Positions 8,816 through 17,383 of a stretch of 64,000 bases of DNA are shown here, piece by piece. The notes under the pieces were generated by a model. The model ran no database searches. It saw only the letters and a program-made list of their open reading frames with translations, and was not told the DNA's origin. Within the stretch, counting starts at the first letter, position 1. Every line of letters begins with the position of its first letter. Both the position numbers and the translations under genes were made by a program. The stretch is from Sulfurospirillum arcachonense DSM 9755 (GTDB lineage: Bacteria > Campylobacterota > Campylobacteria > Campylobacterales > Sulfurospirillaceae), in NCBI RefSeq assembly GCF_000597725.1, contig NZ_JFBL01000009.1:47783-111782 (forward strand), in the 5' to 3' direction.

Positions 8816-9241
8816 ATGGAATCAATTTTAAATTATATAAAATTTAATGAAAATATATCTACAGCAGGACAACCTAACTCAAAAGAGTTTAAAAAAATTG
8901 CTAAAAAAGGATTTGATGTTGTTATAAATCTTGCTCTTAGTGAAAGTACAAATGCTCTTAAGAATGAAGGGAAGGTTGTAACAAAAAATAAAATGTCTTA
9001 TATACATATCCCTATAAGTTGGAAAAAACCAGAAAAAGAAAAGTTACAACTATTTTTGAAGATATTAAAAGTTTTGCAAAAAGAGAATAAAAAAGTTTTT
9101 ATTCATTGTGCAAAAAACTATAGAGTAAGTGTTTTTATGTATCATTATAAAAAGCAAATTGTAAAAGAGAAAGAGCCCAAGTTATTAGCCCCCAAAGATT
9201 TTCGTATTAACAAAACTTGGAAAAAATTCCTTCTTTCTTAA
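8816..9241 (+). CDS. Protein-tyrosine-phosphatase-like protein
   Basis: 141 residues resembling the small dual-specificity-phosphatase-like (DUF442-type) fold. ISTAGQPNSKEFKKIAKKGFD near the N-terminus is the family's 'sink/beta-lactamase hydrolase-like' opening, and VFIHCAKNYRVSVFMY is the P-loop. The classical phosphatase loop is C-x5-R; here only four residues separate cysteine and arginine. That is an altered loop which I recall from related proteins, so classical phosphatase activity is uncertain. It is a single gene upstream of the FMN riboswitch. The substrate is unknown. Confidence 0.7.
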   Translation: MESILNYIKFNENISTAGQPNSKEFKKIAKKGFDVVINLALSESTNALKNEGKVVTKNKMSYIHIPISWKKPEKEKLQLFLKILKVLQKENKKVFIHCAKNYRVSVFMYHYKKQIVKEKEPKLLAPKDFRINKTWKKFLLS

Positions 9242-9301
9242 ATAAAAATATTACATAAAATAGATAAACTTTTAATTATCAATTAATAATATATTTGATA
9301 A

Positions 9302-9307
9302 TATAAT
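9302..9307 (+). promoter_or_regulatory. Putative -10 box for the riboswitch-ribB transcript
   Basis: TATAAT about 15 bases before the first conserved stem of the FMN riboswitch, so the leader would start close to the aptamer. Confidence 0.45.
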
Positions 9308-9320
9308 CAAAATTTATTTC

Positions 9321-9453
9321 TCAGGGCAAGGTGAAATTCCTTACTGGTGGTAACTACTTAAAAGTAGAAGTCCACGAGCGCTTCATAGTATGAAGGTCAG
9401 CAGATTTGGTGTAAATCCAAAACCAACAGTTAAAGTCTGGATGGAAGAGAAAA
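9321..9453 (+). ncRNA. FMN riboswitch (RFN element)
   Basis: The conserved RFN segments appear in order: GGTGAAATTCCTTACTGGTGG, AGTCCACGAGCGC, GTCAGCAGATTTGGTGTAAA and a closing TCTGGATGGAAGAG. It lies upstream of ribB, whose product is in riboflavin synthesis, so FMN should lower ribB expression. The expression platform is probably in 9454-9547, where the GCCCTGATTC segment and the ribosome-binding site of ribB lie. Confidence 0.95.
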
Positions 9454-9457
9454 TAAT

Positions 9458-9520
9458 ATGTCTTTTTATTGTTTAATAATTAGGATAATATTGCTTTTAG
9501 CATTAGCCCTGATTCAATAA
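9458..9520 (+). CDS. Possible 20-codon leader ORF between riboswitch and ribB
   Basis: ATG directly after the aptamer opens a frame MSFYCLIIRIILLLALALIQ that stops before ribB. The peptide is hydrophobic. No good ribosome-binding site is seen because the upstream bases belong to the aptamer's closing stem. It may be chance; the segment GCCCTGATTC inside it is a familiar part of proteobacterial ribB leaders. Confidence 0.2.
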   Translation: MSFYCLIIRIILLLALALIQ

Positions 9521-9547
9521 GTTTACTTTAATATAAAGGTATACCTA

Positions 9548-10177
9548 ATGAATCAAAATACAATGAGTCGTGATTCTAAATCACGATTATATGGAGCACT
9601 TAAAACCTTGCAAAAAGGTAATGGTGTGATTGTTATGGATGATTATAACAGAGAAAATGAAGCTGATATAATCTTTTCTGCCCAAAGTCTAACAAAAGAA
9701 CAAATGGCACTTCTTATAAGGGAGTGTAGTGGTATAGTTTGTTTGTGTCTTCCTCATGAAAAAGTTGATGAACTCCAACTCCCAATGATGGTTCAAAATA
9801 ACAACTCAAAATACGAAACACCTTTTACTGTTTCAATCGAATCAAAAGATAATGTTACAACAGGAGTATCAGCTCAAGATAGAGTAACTACAATACAATC
9901 TGCGATTTCTGCTGATGGTGTTTCTAAAATTGTTTCTCCTGGACATGTATTTCCTTTAAGAGCCAATAAAGATGGGGTATTAGGAAGAGCAGGGCATACG
10001 GAATCTGGTATTGATTTGATGAAATTAGCCAATTTAGAGCCTTATGCAGTATTGTGTGAAATAACAAATCCTGATGGAACAATGGCAAAAGCAAATGAGA
10101 TTAAAGTATTTGCACAAAAACATTCTATGCCAATTATCAGTGTTCAAGATATCATAGAGTATAGAAAAGGACAATAA
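9548..10177 (+). CDS. ribB: 3,4-dihydroxy-2-butanone-4-phosphate synthase
   Basis: 209 residues. It makes the four-carbon precursor of riboflavin from ribulose 5-phosphate. The active-site acidic run DDYNRENEADIIF is at about residues 31-43, the phosphate-binding area is DRVTTIQSA, and GRAGHTESGIDL closes the site. It is a stand-alone RibB of E. coli length, not the RibBA fusion with GTP cyclohydrolase II that is common in bacteria. It is controlled by the FMN riboswitch directly upstream and followed by a strong hairpin. Confidence 0.96.
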   Translation: MNQNTMSRDSKSRLYGALKTLQKGNGVIVMDDYNRENEADIIFSAQSLTKEQMALLIRECSGIVCLCLPHEKVDELQLPMMVQNNNSKYETPFTVSIESKDNVTTGVSAQDRVTTIQSAISADGVSKIVSPGHVFPLRANKDGVLGRAGHTESGIDLMKLANLEPYAVLCEITNPDGTMAKANEIKVFAQKHSMPIISVQDIIEYRKGQ

Positions 10178-10184
10178 AACAGTT

Positions 10185-10219
10185 TTTACATGTAAAGCAA
10201 AAAAGCTTTACATGTAAAT
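10185..10219 (+). terminator. Long hairpin built from two palindrome copies
   Basis: Two copies of TTTACATGTAAA flank GCAAAAAAGC, so the whole can pair as a 14-bp stem around an A6 loop directly after ribB. It is a likely terminator or 3'-end stabiliser, although no long U-tract follows. Confidence 0.5.
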
Positions 10220-10243
10220 GTTTTCATATGCTATACTAGCAGG

Positions 10244-10729
10244 ATGAAACAAAAACAACTTTTATTTACTGATGGTAGTGTTAATCCTCAACAAAATATA
10301 GGTTTTGGGGCGTATTTACATGTAAGAGAAAATGATATTTACAATGAGTCTTTAAAACACGATATAAAGCTTAAAAAATTTGAAAATACTTCTTCAACGA
10401 AATTAGAATTAGAAACTTTATTGTGGGCTTTAAATGAGATAAGTATAGAAGAATCTGAGTTGATTGTTTTTACTGATTGTCAAAATATTTTAGGTTTACC
10501 AGCCAGACGTGAAAAGTTTGAAAAAAACAGTTATTTAAGTGCTAAAAACAAAAAAATATCTAACCATGAACTCTATAAAGAATTCTATAAAATTACAGAT
10601 TTATTGCAATGTCAATTTATTAAAATCAAAGGACATAAGCCCAAAAAGGATAAAGATAATAGAGATAAGTTTTTTACACTTGTGGATAGGGCATCAAGAA
10701 ATGCACTAAGAGAGGAACTTAAAACATAA
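10244..10729 (+). CDS. Ribonuclease H-like protein
   Basis: 161 residues with the RNase HI arrangement of acidic catalytic residues: LFTDGS (Asp at about 9), a KLELETLLWAL helix (Glu), VFTDCQN (Asp) and VDRASRNAL near the C-terminus (Asp). Family members cleave RNA in RNA-DNA hybrids. It differs enough from textbook RnhA (an inserted basic segment REKFEKNSYLSAKNKK) that it may be a second, divergent RNase H-type enzyme. It appears monocistronic and carries one TTACATGTAA copy in its coding sequence. Confidence 0.75.
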   Translation: MKQKQLLFTDGSVNPQQNIGFGAYLHVRENDIYNESLKHDIKLKKFENTSSTKLELETLLWALNEISIEESELIVFTDCQNILGLPARREKFEKNSYLSAKNKKISNHELYKEFYKITDLLQCQFIKIKGHKPKKDKDNRDKFFTLVDRASRNALREELKT

Positions 10730-10749
10730 GCTTCTCAAAAGATAATTTT

Positions 10750-12738
10750 TTACTTTTTATTTAATATATCAAGTGTTTTTTCATATACTGATAATTTCTC
10801 AAGTTCATTATTGAGTTCATCAGTTAGTAGTGATTGTGATTGTAACTCTTTTGAAATAGTTTTACTTTTACTAGAAAGCTCATTCATCTCACCAGATAAA
10901 TTTGAGCTACTTGTTGACATCTCTGTAATACCATCGCTTATCTCTTTCATAGTGCCACTAATATTTTCAACAGCTTGAACAACAGTGCTTACAGATACGT
11001 TTGTGTCAAGAAGACTTTTTTGTGTTCTCTCTGCAAGTTTTCGTACTTCATCGGCTACAACAGCAAAACCACGTCCATGTTCTCCTGCACGTGCCGCTTC
11101 AATTGCTGCATTCAGTGCTAGTAGATTTGTCTGGTCTGCAATATCTGAAATGATTCCTAGAACAGAACGAATATCATGAACATAGGTAGTGAGATTTTCT
11201 GACTCTACTATAAGTTGAGCATTTTTTTCACTACTTTCTTCCATATCAGTTGAAAAATTACTAAATTGTTGTTTGACTGATGAGAGTTGGTTTTCGATTT
11301 GATTAATAGCATCAACGGCATGAGAGAGAGTAGTTCCTATGCTTTGGATAACCGGCATACTTTCTTTCATTTGAACAAGCATTGCATTATTGATATTTTC
11401 AACCATCATTTGACGATTGATTTTTCTCAGAAGAAAATAGCTTTTAAACCCAGCATATTTTTGAACAAAATCACTAAGATACTCCCCTTCTATAAATTCA
11501 TCTTTATCTTTTTTATAAAAAAAGATAGCAGTAAGTGTTTGGTTAATATTGATTCCCAAAAGTTCTCCAAAAGTAGAAAAACCAACGACAGGGACATCTT
11601 TAAAAGTGTGAAGATTGTTAAGTGAAGTGGCATTAAAAAGACGCCTTAAAATACAGTCATTAAATATGGCTCCAATAGCTTTTGGTTTGTTTTTACTAAA
11701 TTGTGCATAGTCACCTTGTATTGTATTTACAAAATCTGTTTTTTCTAAAAGAAAAAGCTCTTCTCCTGCTTCAATATCACAATAAAAATGTACAGTGCTA
11801 TCATCTACTGATGCAACTGAACGTATATAAAGTTCATCATCTATTTCTATAGCAAAAGTAAAATTAGCTAGTTTTGCATCAAGTTCATTTACTGAACAAG
11901 AAAAGTGGGAACACAAAGCTTCTACGAAGCTAATATGTTTATTTGTTTGAGTATCTAAGATACCAGTAACTGTACGTTTAATAGAGTTGGCTTCAAGAAT
12001 GGTAAATTTTGTAGAAGTTTTTCTAAAATTTTGACTTTTAAAAATACTAAAACGGTATTGTGGTTTAAATTTAATAAATGTAACTATTGCATGATGACGC
12101 AAAATTCGTTTGCCATCATAGATATAAGTTGCTTGAAAATCGAGTTTACCACCAGCACTTCCTCCTACAAGTAAACAAGGAAAATTACCTACATTGTATA
12201 CTGCTTCCATAAAAAAACTTTCACTTGCAGAAAGACCATCTATGAGGGTATATCCAATGGTATCTTCGTGATTTATTTTAAAAGGAACTTTAATTTTTTT
12301 GATCTCTTTTGCGATATTGTCAATTCTTTGGTTTGCACTTAAAGAACTTGTAGCCATATCCTCACTCTCAAGAGGAATCGTTGCAACAAAAACATCACTT
12401 ATCATAGTTGAATCAAATAACATGAGAACTATATTTTCAGTGTTATCTTCTGAGTAGAGATTATCTAAAGGGATTGTTTTATCAAAACTACAAAGTTCGC
12501 CAGCCGTTGAAGAAAGTATGAGAGTCGTTTCAGAAGGCAAGGCACTTTTAATTTGTGATGAAATTTCTGAAAAATCAAGTAATGGTGAGATAAAGCCCAT
12601 AACAAGTTTTGGTGTTATTGAGAGGTTCTTTAGCTTAGCACTATTGATTTCAGATTTTTTCAAAAGAAGGGTGACAATAGGATTTTGACACTCTTCTTCA
12701 ATGTTCTTTTTCGTTGTGTTTTTTAAAAAGCTAAGCAT
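10750..12738 (-). CDS. Soluble chemoreceptor with FIST sensor domain
   Basis: 662 residues with no signal peptide or membrane span. The N-terminal part (about 1-210) is a FIST N domain with [13 protein letters not shown] and [13 protein letters not shown]; a FIST C domain follows to about 400 with [16 protein letters not shown] domains are thought to bind small ligands such as amino acids. The last third is a methyl-accepting chemotaxis signalling domain with the hairpin tip sequence [19 protein letters not shown]. It should therefore be a cytoplasmic receptor that reads an internal metabolite and controls CheA. It is transcribed alone. Confidence 0.92.
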   Translation of the reverse strand: MLSFLKNTTKKNIEEECQNPIVTLLLKKSEINSAKLKNLSITPKLVMGFISPLLDFSEISSQIKSALPSETTLILSSTAGELCSFDKTIPLDNLYSEDNTENIVLMLFDSTMISDVFVATIPLESEDMATSSLSANQRIDNIAKEIKKIKVPFKINHEDTIGYTLIDGLSASESFFMEAVYNVGNFPCLLVGGSAGGKLDFQATYIYDGKRILRHHAIVTFIKFKPQYRFSIFKSQNFRKTSTKFTILEANSIKRTVTGILDTQTNKHISFVEALCSHFSCSVNELDAKLANFTFAIEIDDELYIRSVASVDDSTVHFYCDIEAGEELFLLEKTDFVNTIQGDYAQFSKNKPKAIGAIFNDCILRRLFNATSLNNLHTFKDVPVVGFSTFGELLGININQTLTAIFFYKKDKDEFIEGEYLSDFVQKYAGFKSYFLLRKINRQMMVENINNAMLVQMKESMPVIQSIGTTLSHAVDAINQIENQLSSVKQQFSNFSTDMEESSEKNAQLIVESENLTTYVHDIRSVLGIISDIADQTNLLALNAAIEAARAGEHGRGFAVVADEVRKLAERTQKSLLDTNVSVSTVVQAVENISGTMKEISDGITEMSTSSSNLSGEMNELSSKSKTISKELQSQSLLTDELNNELEKLSVYEKTLDILNKK

Positions 12739-12877
12739 ATAGCTCTCCCTTGATTTTTGGATGTTAGATAGTATCTTTTAAATATCATGCGAAAAAATTA
12801 TAACATAGATTGCGTAAAAATAGCTATTTATTAAAAAAATATTTAAATTTTATACTAATAAAATAAATTAATTTTTA

Positions 12878-13441
12878 TTAAATTTTAACCATAGCAGAAA
12901 AAAATGCTCCACATCTTCCTACATTTTCTACATGTATATGAGAATTTTCATCTATTCTATTGTCTTCTATAAACTGTTTTTTGATTTCTAAAATAATAGG
13001 GGTAGTTTTACCTGGGAGTTGTACTGTACTATAATAGTTACAAAACAATGCACTCTGAGAAGAACTTATCATTGGTGGGAAATCTTTTAAGAGTTTTTGT
13101 GTCTCTATGTGGTATTGTATAACTTCACTTTGTTCTTTACTAAGTGGGGTTGCAGATAATTTTAGTTTTTCAAGGTTGTCTTTGTTTGGAAAACAAATAG
13201 TAGCTTTTTTATTTTTTTGTATATTGGCTAAAGTATCTTTTGGGACACCTGGAGTTTTCTCTCCAATTGCCACTATCAGAGTTGCTGGATTACTTGAAAG
13301 TGGTATAAAGTATGAAAATGGTGCGGCATTGATAATACCATCATCTTCAGTTACTATCCATGCGATAGGTCTTGGTACTACTGTATCAGACATAACTTTA
13401 TATCTGTCTAATTCATTAATCTTTTCATAATCTAAAATCAT
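12878..13441 (-). CDS. Flavin reductase family protein
   Basis: 187 residues of the FMN-binding flavin-reductase/HpaC-like split barrel. VVPRPIAWIVTEDD and NAAPFSYFIPLSSNPATLIV are the family's FMN-contacting strands, and GEKTPGVPKDTLANI matches the usual 'KDT-N' turn. Such proteins reduce FMN or bind it and serve partner oxygenases, but no oxygenase is adjacent. The gene is divergent from fumarase, with a short shared promoter region. Confidence 0.88.
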   Translation of the reverse strand: MILDYEKINELDRYKVMSDTVVPRPIAWIVTEDDGIINAAPFSYFIPLSSNPATLIVAIGEKTPGVPKDTLANIQKNKKATICFPNKDNLEKLKLSATPLSKEQSEVIQYHIETQKLLKDFPPMISSSQSALFCNYYSTVQLPGKTTPIILEIKKQFIEDNRIDENSHIHVENVGRCGAFFSAMVKI

Positions 13442-13526
13442 AGAGTTACCTTTTTTTTATAAATTATATCCTAAAAATATCCCCTATGTACTGATACAAT
13501 TGACAAAATTTAACACGGAGAGGTCA

Positions 13527-15017
13527 ATGGGAAAAATTACACAAAATGACATAAAACAAAGTATTGCTGACGCAGTTCAGTATATTTCTTACTATCATCC
13601 AGAGGATTTTGTAAAAGGTATGGTTCAGGCTTATGAAGTAGAAAAGTCTGAAGCAGCTAAAAATGCAATTGGTCAGATTCTTATAAACTCAAAAATGTGT
13701 GCTATGGGACATCGTCCAATCTGTCAAGATACTGGTTCTGTAAATGTTTTTATTAAAGTAGGAACAAAAGCAAATCTAGAAATTACAGATGAATTAACAG
13801 ATATTATTAATGAAGGTGTTGCTTTAGGTTACCAAGATCCATCTAATACTCTTAGATACTCTATCGTAGCTGATCCAGCAGGTGCAAGAACAAATACAAA
13901 AAACAATACTCCTGCAGTAATTCATTATACTGTGGATAATTCAGATGAGATTGAAATCACAGTTGCTGCAAAAGGTGGCGGTAGTGAAAATAAATCTAAA
14001 TTTACTGTTTTAAATCCAAGTGATTCTGTATATGATTGGGTTATGGATAATGTAAGACAAATGGGTGCTGGCTGGTGTCCTCCTGGAATACTAGGAATTG
14101 GTATTGGTGGAAATCCTGAAAAATCTATGCTAATGGCAAAAGAATCTTTAATGGGTCAAGTAGATATTCATGAACTTAAAGCAAGAGGTCCTCAAAATGC
14201 TTTAGAAGAATTAAGACTAAAATTATATGAAGATATCAATAAAATTGGTACGGGTGCACAAGGATTAGGTGGTATTACTACAGTTTTAGATGTTAAAATC
14301 TTAGACTACCCATGTCACGCTGCTTCTTTACCAGTTGCTATGATTCCAAACTGTGCGGCAACAAGACACATTCACTTTAAATTAAAAGGTGATGGACCAG
14401 CAGTATTTAAAAAACCAGATTTAGATATTTGGCCAGATCTTGAATTGCCAATGGATACTATTAAAAAAGTAAATATCGAAGATTTAACAAAAGAGAATTT
14501 ATCTCAATTTAAATCAGGTGACACTCTACTTCTTTCAGGAAAAATTTTAACTGCACGTGATGCTGCGCATAAGAAAATTGTTGAGTACAAAAATGCAAAT
14601 AAACCTCTTCCAAATGGTGTTGAGCTAAAAGATAGATTTATTTATTATGTTGGACCTGTTGATCCTGTAAGAGATGAAAAAGTTGGACCTGCGGGACCTA
14701 CAACTTCAACAAGAATGGATAAATTTACTAAAGACATGATGGAAATTGGTATTATGGGAATGATTGGTAAGGCTGAAAGAAAGCAACCAACTATTGACCT
14801 AATTAAAGAATACAAATCAATGTATCTAATCGCAACTGGTGGTGCAGCATACTTGATTTCACAATCAATTAAAGATGCTAAAGTAGTTGCATTTGAAGAA
14901 CTTGGTATGGAAGCTATTTACGAATTTGAAGTAAAAGACATGCCTGTTACTGTTGCTGTTGATACAGAGGGTGTTTCTATTCACACTACTGGGCCAGCAG
15001 AGTGGAACTGTATCTAA
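13527..15017 (+). CDS. fumA: Fumarate hydratase, class I (iron-sulfur)
   Basis: 496 residues. The ATG at 13527 has GGAGAGG upstream and is preferred to the TTG at 13500. It hydrates fumarate to malate in the citric acid cycle. It is one chain combining the alpha part (CQDTGSVNVF, KGGGSENKS, GAGWCPPG, cysteines for the [4Fe-4S] cluster) and the beta part (from about residue 320: LSGKILTARDAAHKKI, GPTTSTRMD). It is followed by a strong hairpin terminator. Confidence in the function is high; the symbol is by analogy to E. coli. Confidence 0.95.
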   Translation: MGKITQNDIKQSIADAVQYISYYHPEDFVKGMVQAYEVEKSEAAKNAIGQILINSKMCAMGHRPICQDTGSVNVFIKVGTKANLEITDELTDIINEGVALGYQDPSNTLRYSIVADPAGARTNTKNNTPAVIHYTVDNSDEIEITVAAKGGGSENKSKFTVLNPSDSVYDWVMDNVRQMGAGWCPPGILGIGIGGNPEKSMLMAKESLMGQVDIHELKARGPQNALEELRLKLYEDINKIGTGAQGLGGITTVLDVKILDYPCHAASLPVAMIPNCAATRHIHFKLKGDGPAVFKKPDLDIWPDLELPMDTIKKVNIEDLTKENLSQFKSGDTLLLSGKILTARDAAHKKIVEYKNANKPLPNGVELKDRFIYYVGPVDPVRDEKVGPAGPTTSTRMDKFTKDMMEIGIMGMIGKAERKQPTIDLIKEYKSMYLIATGGAAYLISQSIKDAKVVAFEELGMEAIYEFEVKDMPVTVAVDTEGVSIHTTGPAEWNCI

Positions 15018-15027
15018 AATATATATG

Positions 15028-15057
15028 ATAAAGAAGGAAAGCAATTTCCTTCTTTAT
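15028..15057 (+). terminator. Terminator after fumarase
   Basis: Perfect 13-bp stem ATAAAGAAGGAAA / TTTCCTTCTTTAT with a GCAA loop, 10 bases after the stop codon. It may also serve the convergent small gene that ends at 15092. Confidence 0.8.
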
Positions 15058-15091
15058 TTATCATCAAAAAATATCTAAGGTATTTAGACAT

Positions 15092-15301
15092 TTATAGTTC
15101 GCAGTCTTTACCGCTATTTTTACTTTTACAAGAATCCAATCCTATTAGAGTATAAAGTCCACACCAGCCTAGAGCTCCTGTGATAAAGATAACTGCACCT
15201 ACAACTAATAGAATAATAGAATGAAAAAAACCATAAACCATAATAGGAATACCAATCATCAACCTTAAAAATCTATCTAATGTTCCAACATTTCTTTTCA
15301 T
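15092..15301 (-). CDS. DUF2892-type small inner-membrane protein
   Basis: 69 residues. MKRNVGTLDRFLRLMIGIPI followed by a second hydrophobic span ending GALGWCGLYTLIGLDSC is the DUF2892 (YgaP membrane-domain-like) pattern: two helices and a conserved cysteine near the end of the second. The extra cysteines in CKSKNSGKDCEL could be redox active or sulfur binding, but relatives are not characterised well enough to say. Single gene. Confidence 0.85.
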   Translation of the reverse strand: MKRNVGTLDRFLRLMIGIPIMVYGFFHSIILLVVGAVIFITGALGWCGLYTLIGLDSCKSKNSGKDCEL

Positions 15302-15410
15302 GATATACCCCTTATAAAATCATATATTTTTATTATATAGTAATAATGTGTAGTTTTTGTTTAGTTAATGATATAATCCCAAATAAAAAAAGAAATAAGA
15401 TACAAATATT
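15302..15410 (+). other. Upstream region of the repeat leader
   Basis: A+T-rich, no gene seen. It contains the putative promoter of the following repeat-bearing leader. Confidence 0.4.
15372..15377 (+). promoter_or_regulatory. Putative -10 box upstream of the tandem repeats
   Basis: TATAAT about 33 bases before the first repeat unit. If used, the 78-bp repeats would be transcribed as the 5' leader of the NFACT gene. Confidence 0.4.
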
Positions 15411-15622
15411 CTCAACAAAGTTGAAGCTTTAGTGAAAGGAATTTTGTCTGGACTTGTTCAGATAAAGAAGAAGTAAGGTAAAGAAAATCTCAACAAAGTT
15501 GAAGCTTTAGTGAAAGGAATTTTGTCTGGACTTGTTCAGATAAAGAAGAAGTAAGGTAAAGAAAATCTCAACAAAGTTGAAGCTTTAGTGAAAGGAATTT
15601 TGTCTGGACTTGTTCAGATAAA
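15411..15622 (+). repeat. 78-bp tandem repeat, about 2.7 copies
   Basis: Units begin with CTCAACAAAGTTGAAG at 15411, 15489 and 15567. The first two copies look identical by eye; the third stops after about 56 bases, where the ribosome-binding site of the NFACT gene replaces it. Each unit holds a small inverted repeat TCAAC-AAA-GTTGA. The unit length is a multiple of three and each copy contains a short open stretch ending in TAA. The start of the next gene is placed after the repeats. Confidence 0.93.
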
Positions 15623-15635
15623 AGGAGAAAGAAAA

Positions 15636-16967
15636 ATGAAAAGAAATGAATTAATCCAAGTAACCCAATATTTAAAAAAATTTAAAGCAGTCTCTTCTAT
15701 TGGTAGAGTTGACGATAGCATTATAAAAATAGTATTTGACAAAGGAGAAGTACTTTTTTTTGATATGAAAAGGGGAGATTCTCATATTTTTAAAAAAGAT
15801 GAATATAGACGTGCCAAAGTTTATAATGCTCCTTTTGATGTAGTTTTGTATAAAAGATTTAATAGAAGTAGTATTATCTCTTTGGACGTAAGTGAGGGGA
15901 ATCGGATTTTACGTATGAGCGTAAATTCTAATTCAAGTTATAAAGCACAAACAACAACTTTGCAATTTGAATTTACAGGACGTAATACTAATGCTATTGT
16001 TTTAGACGATAATGATATTGTTTTAGAAGCACTAAGACACATTGACTCTAGTGTTTCATATCGCTCGATTAAAGTTGGAGAGCATTTAGAAGAGTTACCT
16101 GTACGGGAGTTTGAAGAAAAACCTTCAAATATAGGCGAAGATATAGAAGTTTACTTACATAATGAGTATACAAAACGTGCACAAATTAAACTCAATCAAA
16201 TCAAAAATCAAAGATTGATACTTCTTCAAAAAAAAATAGATAAATTACAAAAACTTTTAAATAAGCTAGATAACGAAGAAGAATTATTAGCAAAAAGTGA
16301 AAAGCTTAATTTTTGGGGGACTTTGGTTTTAAGTAATCTTCATCTTGTAAAAGCGTATCAACAAGAGATAGAATTAAAAGATTTTGAAGGAAATCTTGTC
16401 AAGATAGTCGTGCCAAAAGAAGCAAGAACTCCTAGTGAGATTGGAAATATACTTTTTGATAGTTCAAAAAAATTAAAAAGAAAAGCAAAATCACTTTATA
16501 AAGAGAGAGAAAATTTAAACGAAAAAATAGATTTTTATAAAAAAATGCAAAGTGCAATAGAGAGTGCAAGTGATGAATCCGAGATAAACATACTTCTTCC
16601 TCGCCAGCGACATTCTAAAAAAACTAAAAAGTTACAAGTCTCTTATGAAAGTTTTTTTATAGAGGGATTTAAAGTAATGTTGGGCAAAAATGAAAAAGGT
16701 AACATTGAGTTACTAAAAGAGGCAAAAAAACGGGATATATGGTTACATATTAAGGATATTCCTTCTTCTCATGTTATAATAAGAACAGATAAAGATACAG
16801 TGCCTCAAAGTGTATTAAATTTTGCAGCAAAGCTTTGTGTAGATTTTTCTGTAACTTCAAAAAGTTCATATTTGGTCGATTATACTCAAAGAAGGAACGT
16901 TAAAATAAGAGATGGTGCAAACGTGAATTATGTAGATTATAAAACATTACATGTAGATAAGGATTAG
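15636..16967 (+). CDS. NFACT family protein (RqcH/fibronectin-binding-like)
   Basis: 443 residues. The ATG at 15636 has AGGAG eight bases upstream; an in-frame GTG at 15588 lies inside the tandem repeat and is not chosen. The order is that of NFACT proteins: an N-terminal N domain, a coiled-coil middle (about 190-240 and 285-320, lysine/glutamate rich), and a C-terminal R domain with RDIWLHIKDIPSSHVIIR. Homologues (Rqc2/NEMF, bacterial RqcH) bind obstructed large ribosomal subunits and add C-terminal alanine tails to stalled peptides. That role here is by homology. Its leader carries the tandem repeats. Confidence 0.85.
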   Translation: MKRNELIQVTQYLKKFKAVSSIGRVDDSIIKIVFDKGEVLFFDMKRGDSHIFKKDEYRRAKVYNAPFDVVLYKRFNRSSIISLDVSEGNRILRMSVNSNSSYKAQTTTLQFEFTGRNTNAIVLDDNDIVLEALRHIDSSVSYRSIKVGEHLEELPVREFEEKPSNIGEDIEVYLHNEYTKRAQIKLNQIKNQRLILLQKKIDKLQKLLNKLDNEEELLAKSEKLNFWGTLVLSNLHLVKAYQQEIELKDFEGNLVKIVVPKEARTPSEIGNILFDSSKKLKRKAKSLYKERENLNEKIDFYKKMQSAIESASDESEINILLPRQRHSKKTKKLQVSYESFFIEGFKVMLGKNEKGNIELLKEAKKRDIWLHIKDIPSSHVIIRTDKDTVPQSVLNFAAKLCVDFSVTSKSSYLVDYTQRRNVKIRDGANVNYVDYKTLHVDKD

Positions 16968-16988
16968 AAAAGAAAACGAGGAAATATT

Positions 16989-17318
16989 ATGGCAGTAAGT
17001 CCAATAGGTGGAGCGATTTATACAAATCAAAACATGAATGCAGCTGCAGTAAAGCAGACAGATTTTCAAAATAGAATCGATATGCAAAATGTTGCGGCAA
17101 GTGCTGCTACTAACGAAAAAGGTAAAGAAGTACGCGAAATCAGACCTACGGAAGAAACATATAAAATTGATCCAGAAAAAGAGCACGAAAAAGAGAAAAA
17201 TGAAGAAGAAACAGGTGCTAAAGAAGAACAAATTACAAGAGATACTAAACACAAAAGATTAAAAAAATCAGACGATGATGAAACTCCACCAACTTCATTA
17301 TTAGATATAAGAGTCTAA
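16989..17318 (+). CDS. Hydrophilic protein of unknown function, 109 aa
   Basis: Not recognised as a named family. The N-terminus MAVSPIGGAIYTNQNMNAAAVKQTD is followed by a very charged stretch (EKEHEKEKNEEETGAKEEQ) and a basic segment, KHKRLKKSDDDE. It has no signal peptide or membrane span and is likely disordered. It begins 21 bases after the NFACT gene with an ACGAGGAA ribosome-binding site, so it is probably cotranscribed, and cdsA follows. The composition and clean start argue for a real gene. Confidence 0.7.
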   Translation: MAVSPIGGAIYTNQNMNAAAVKQTDFQNRIDMQNVAASAATNEKGKEVREIRPTEETYKIDPEKEHEKEKNEEETGAKEEQITRDTKHKRLKKSDDDETPPTSLLDIRV

Positions 17319-17383
17319 AATACTCTAAGCAAAAACTCACTATTTATTGGATAATATAGAAGAAAATTACAATTAGGATAACT

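Noticed and set aside
10185..10219. Riboswitch or small RNA after ribB
   Set aside because: It is explained by two copies of the window-wide palindrome forming one hairpin.
15411..15622. CRISPR-like array
   Set aside because: The units are directly adjacent 78-bp tandem copies with no unique spacers, and no cas genes are near.
15588..15635. GTG start of the NFACT gene inside the repeat
   Set aside because: It lies within the third repeat copy and the ATG at 15636 has AGGAG at ideal spacing.
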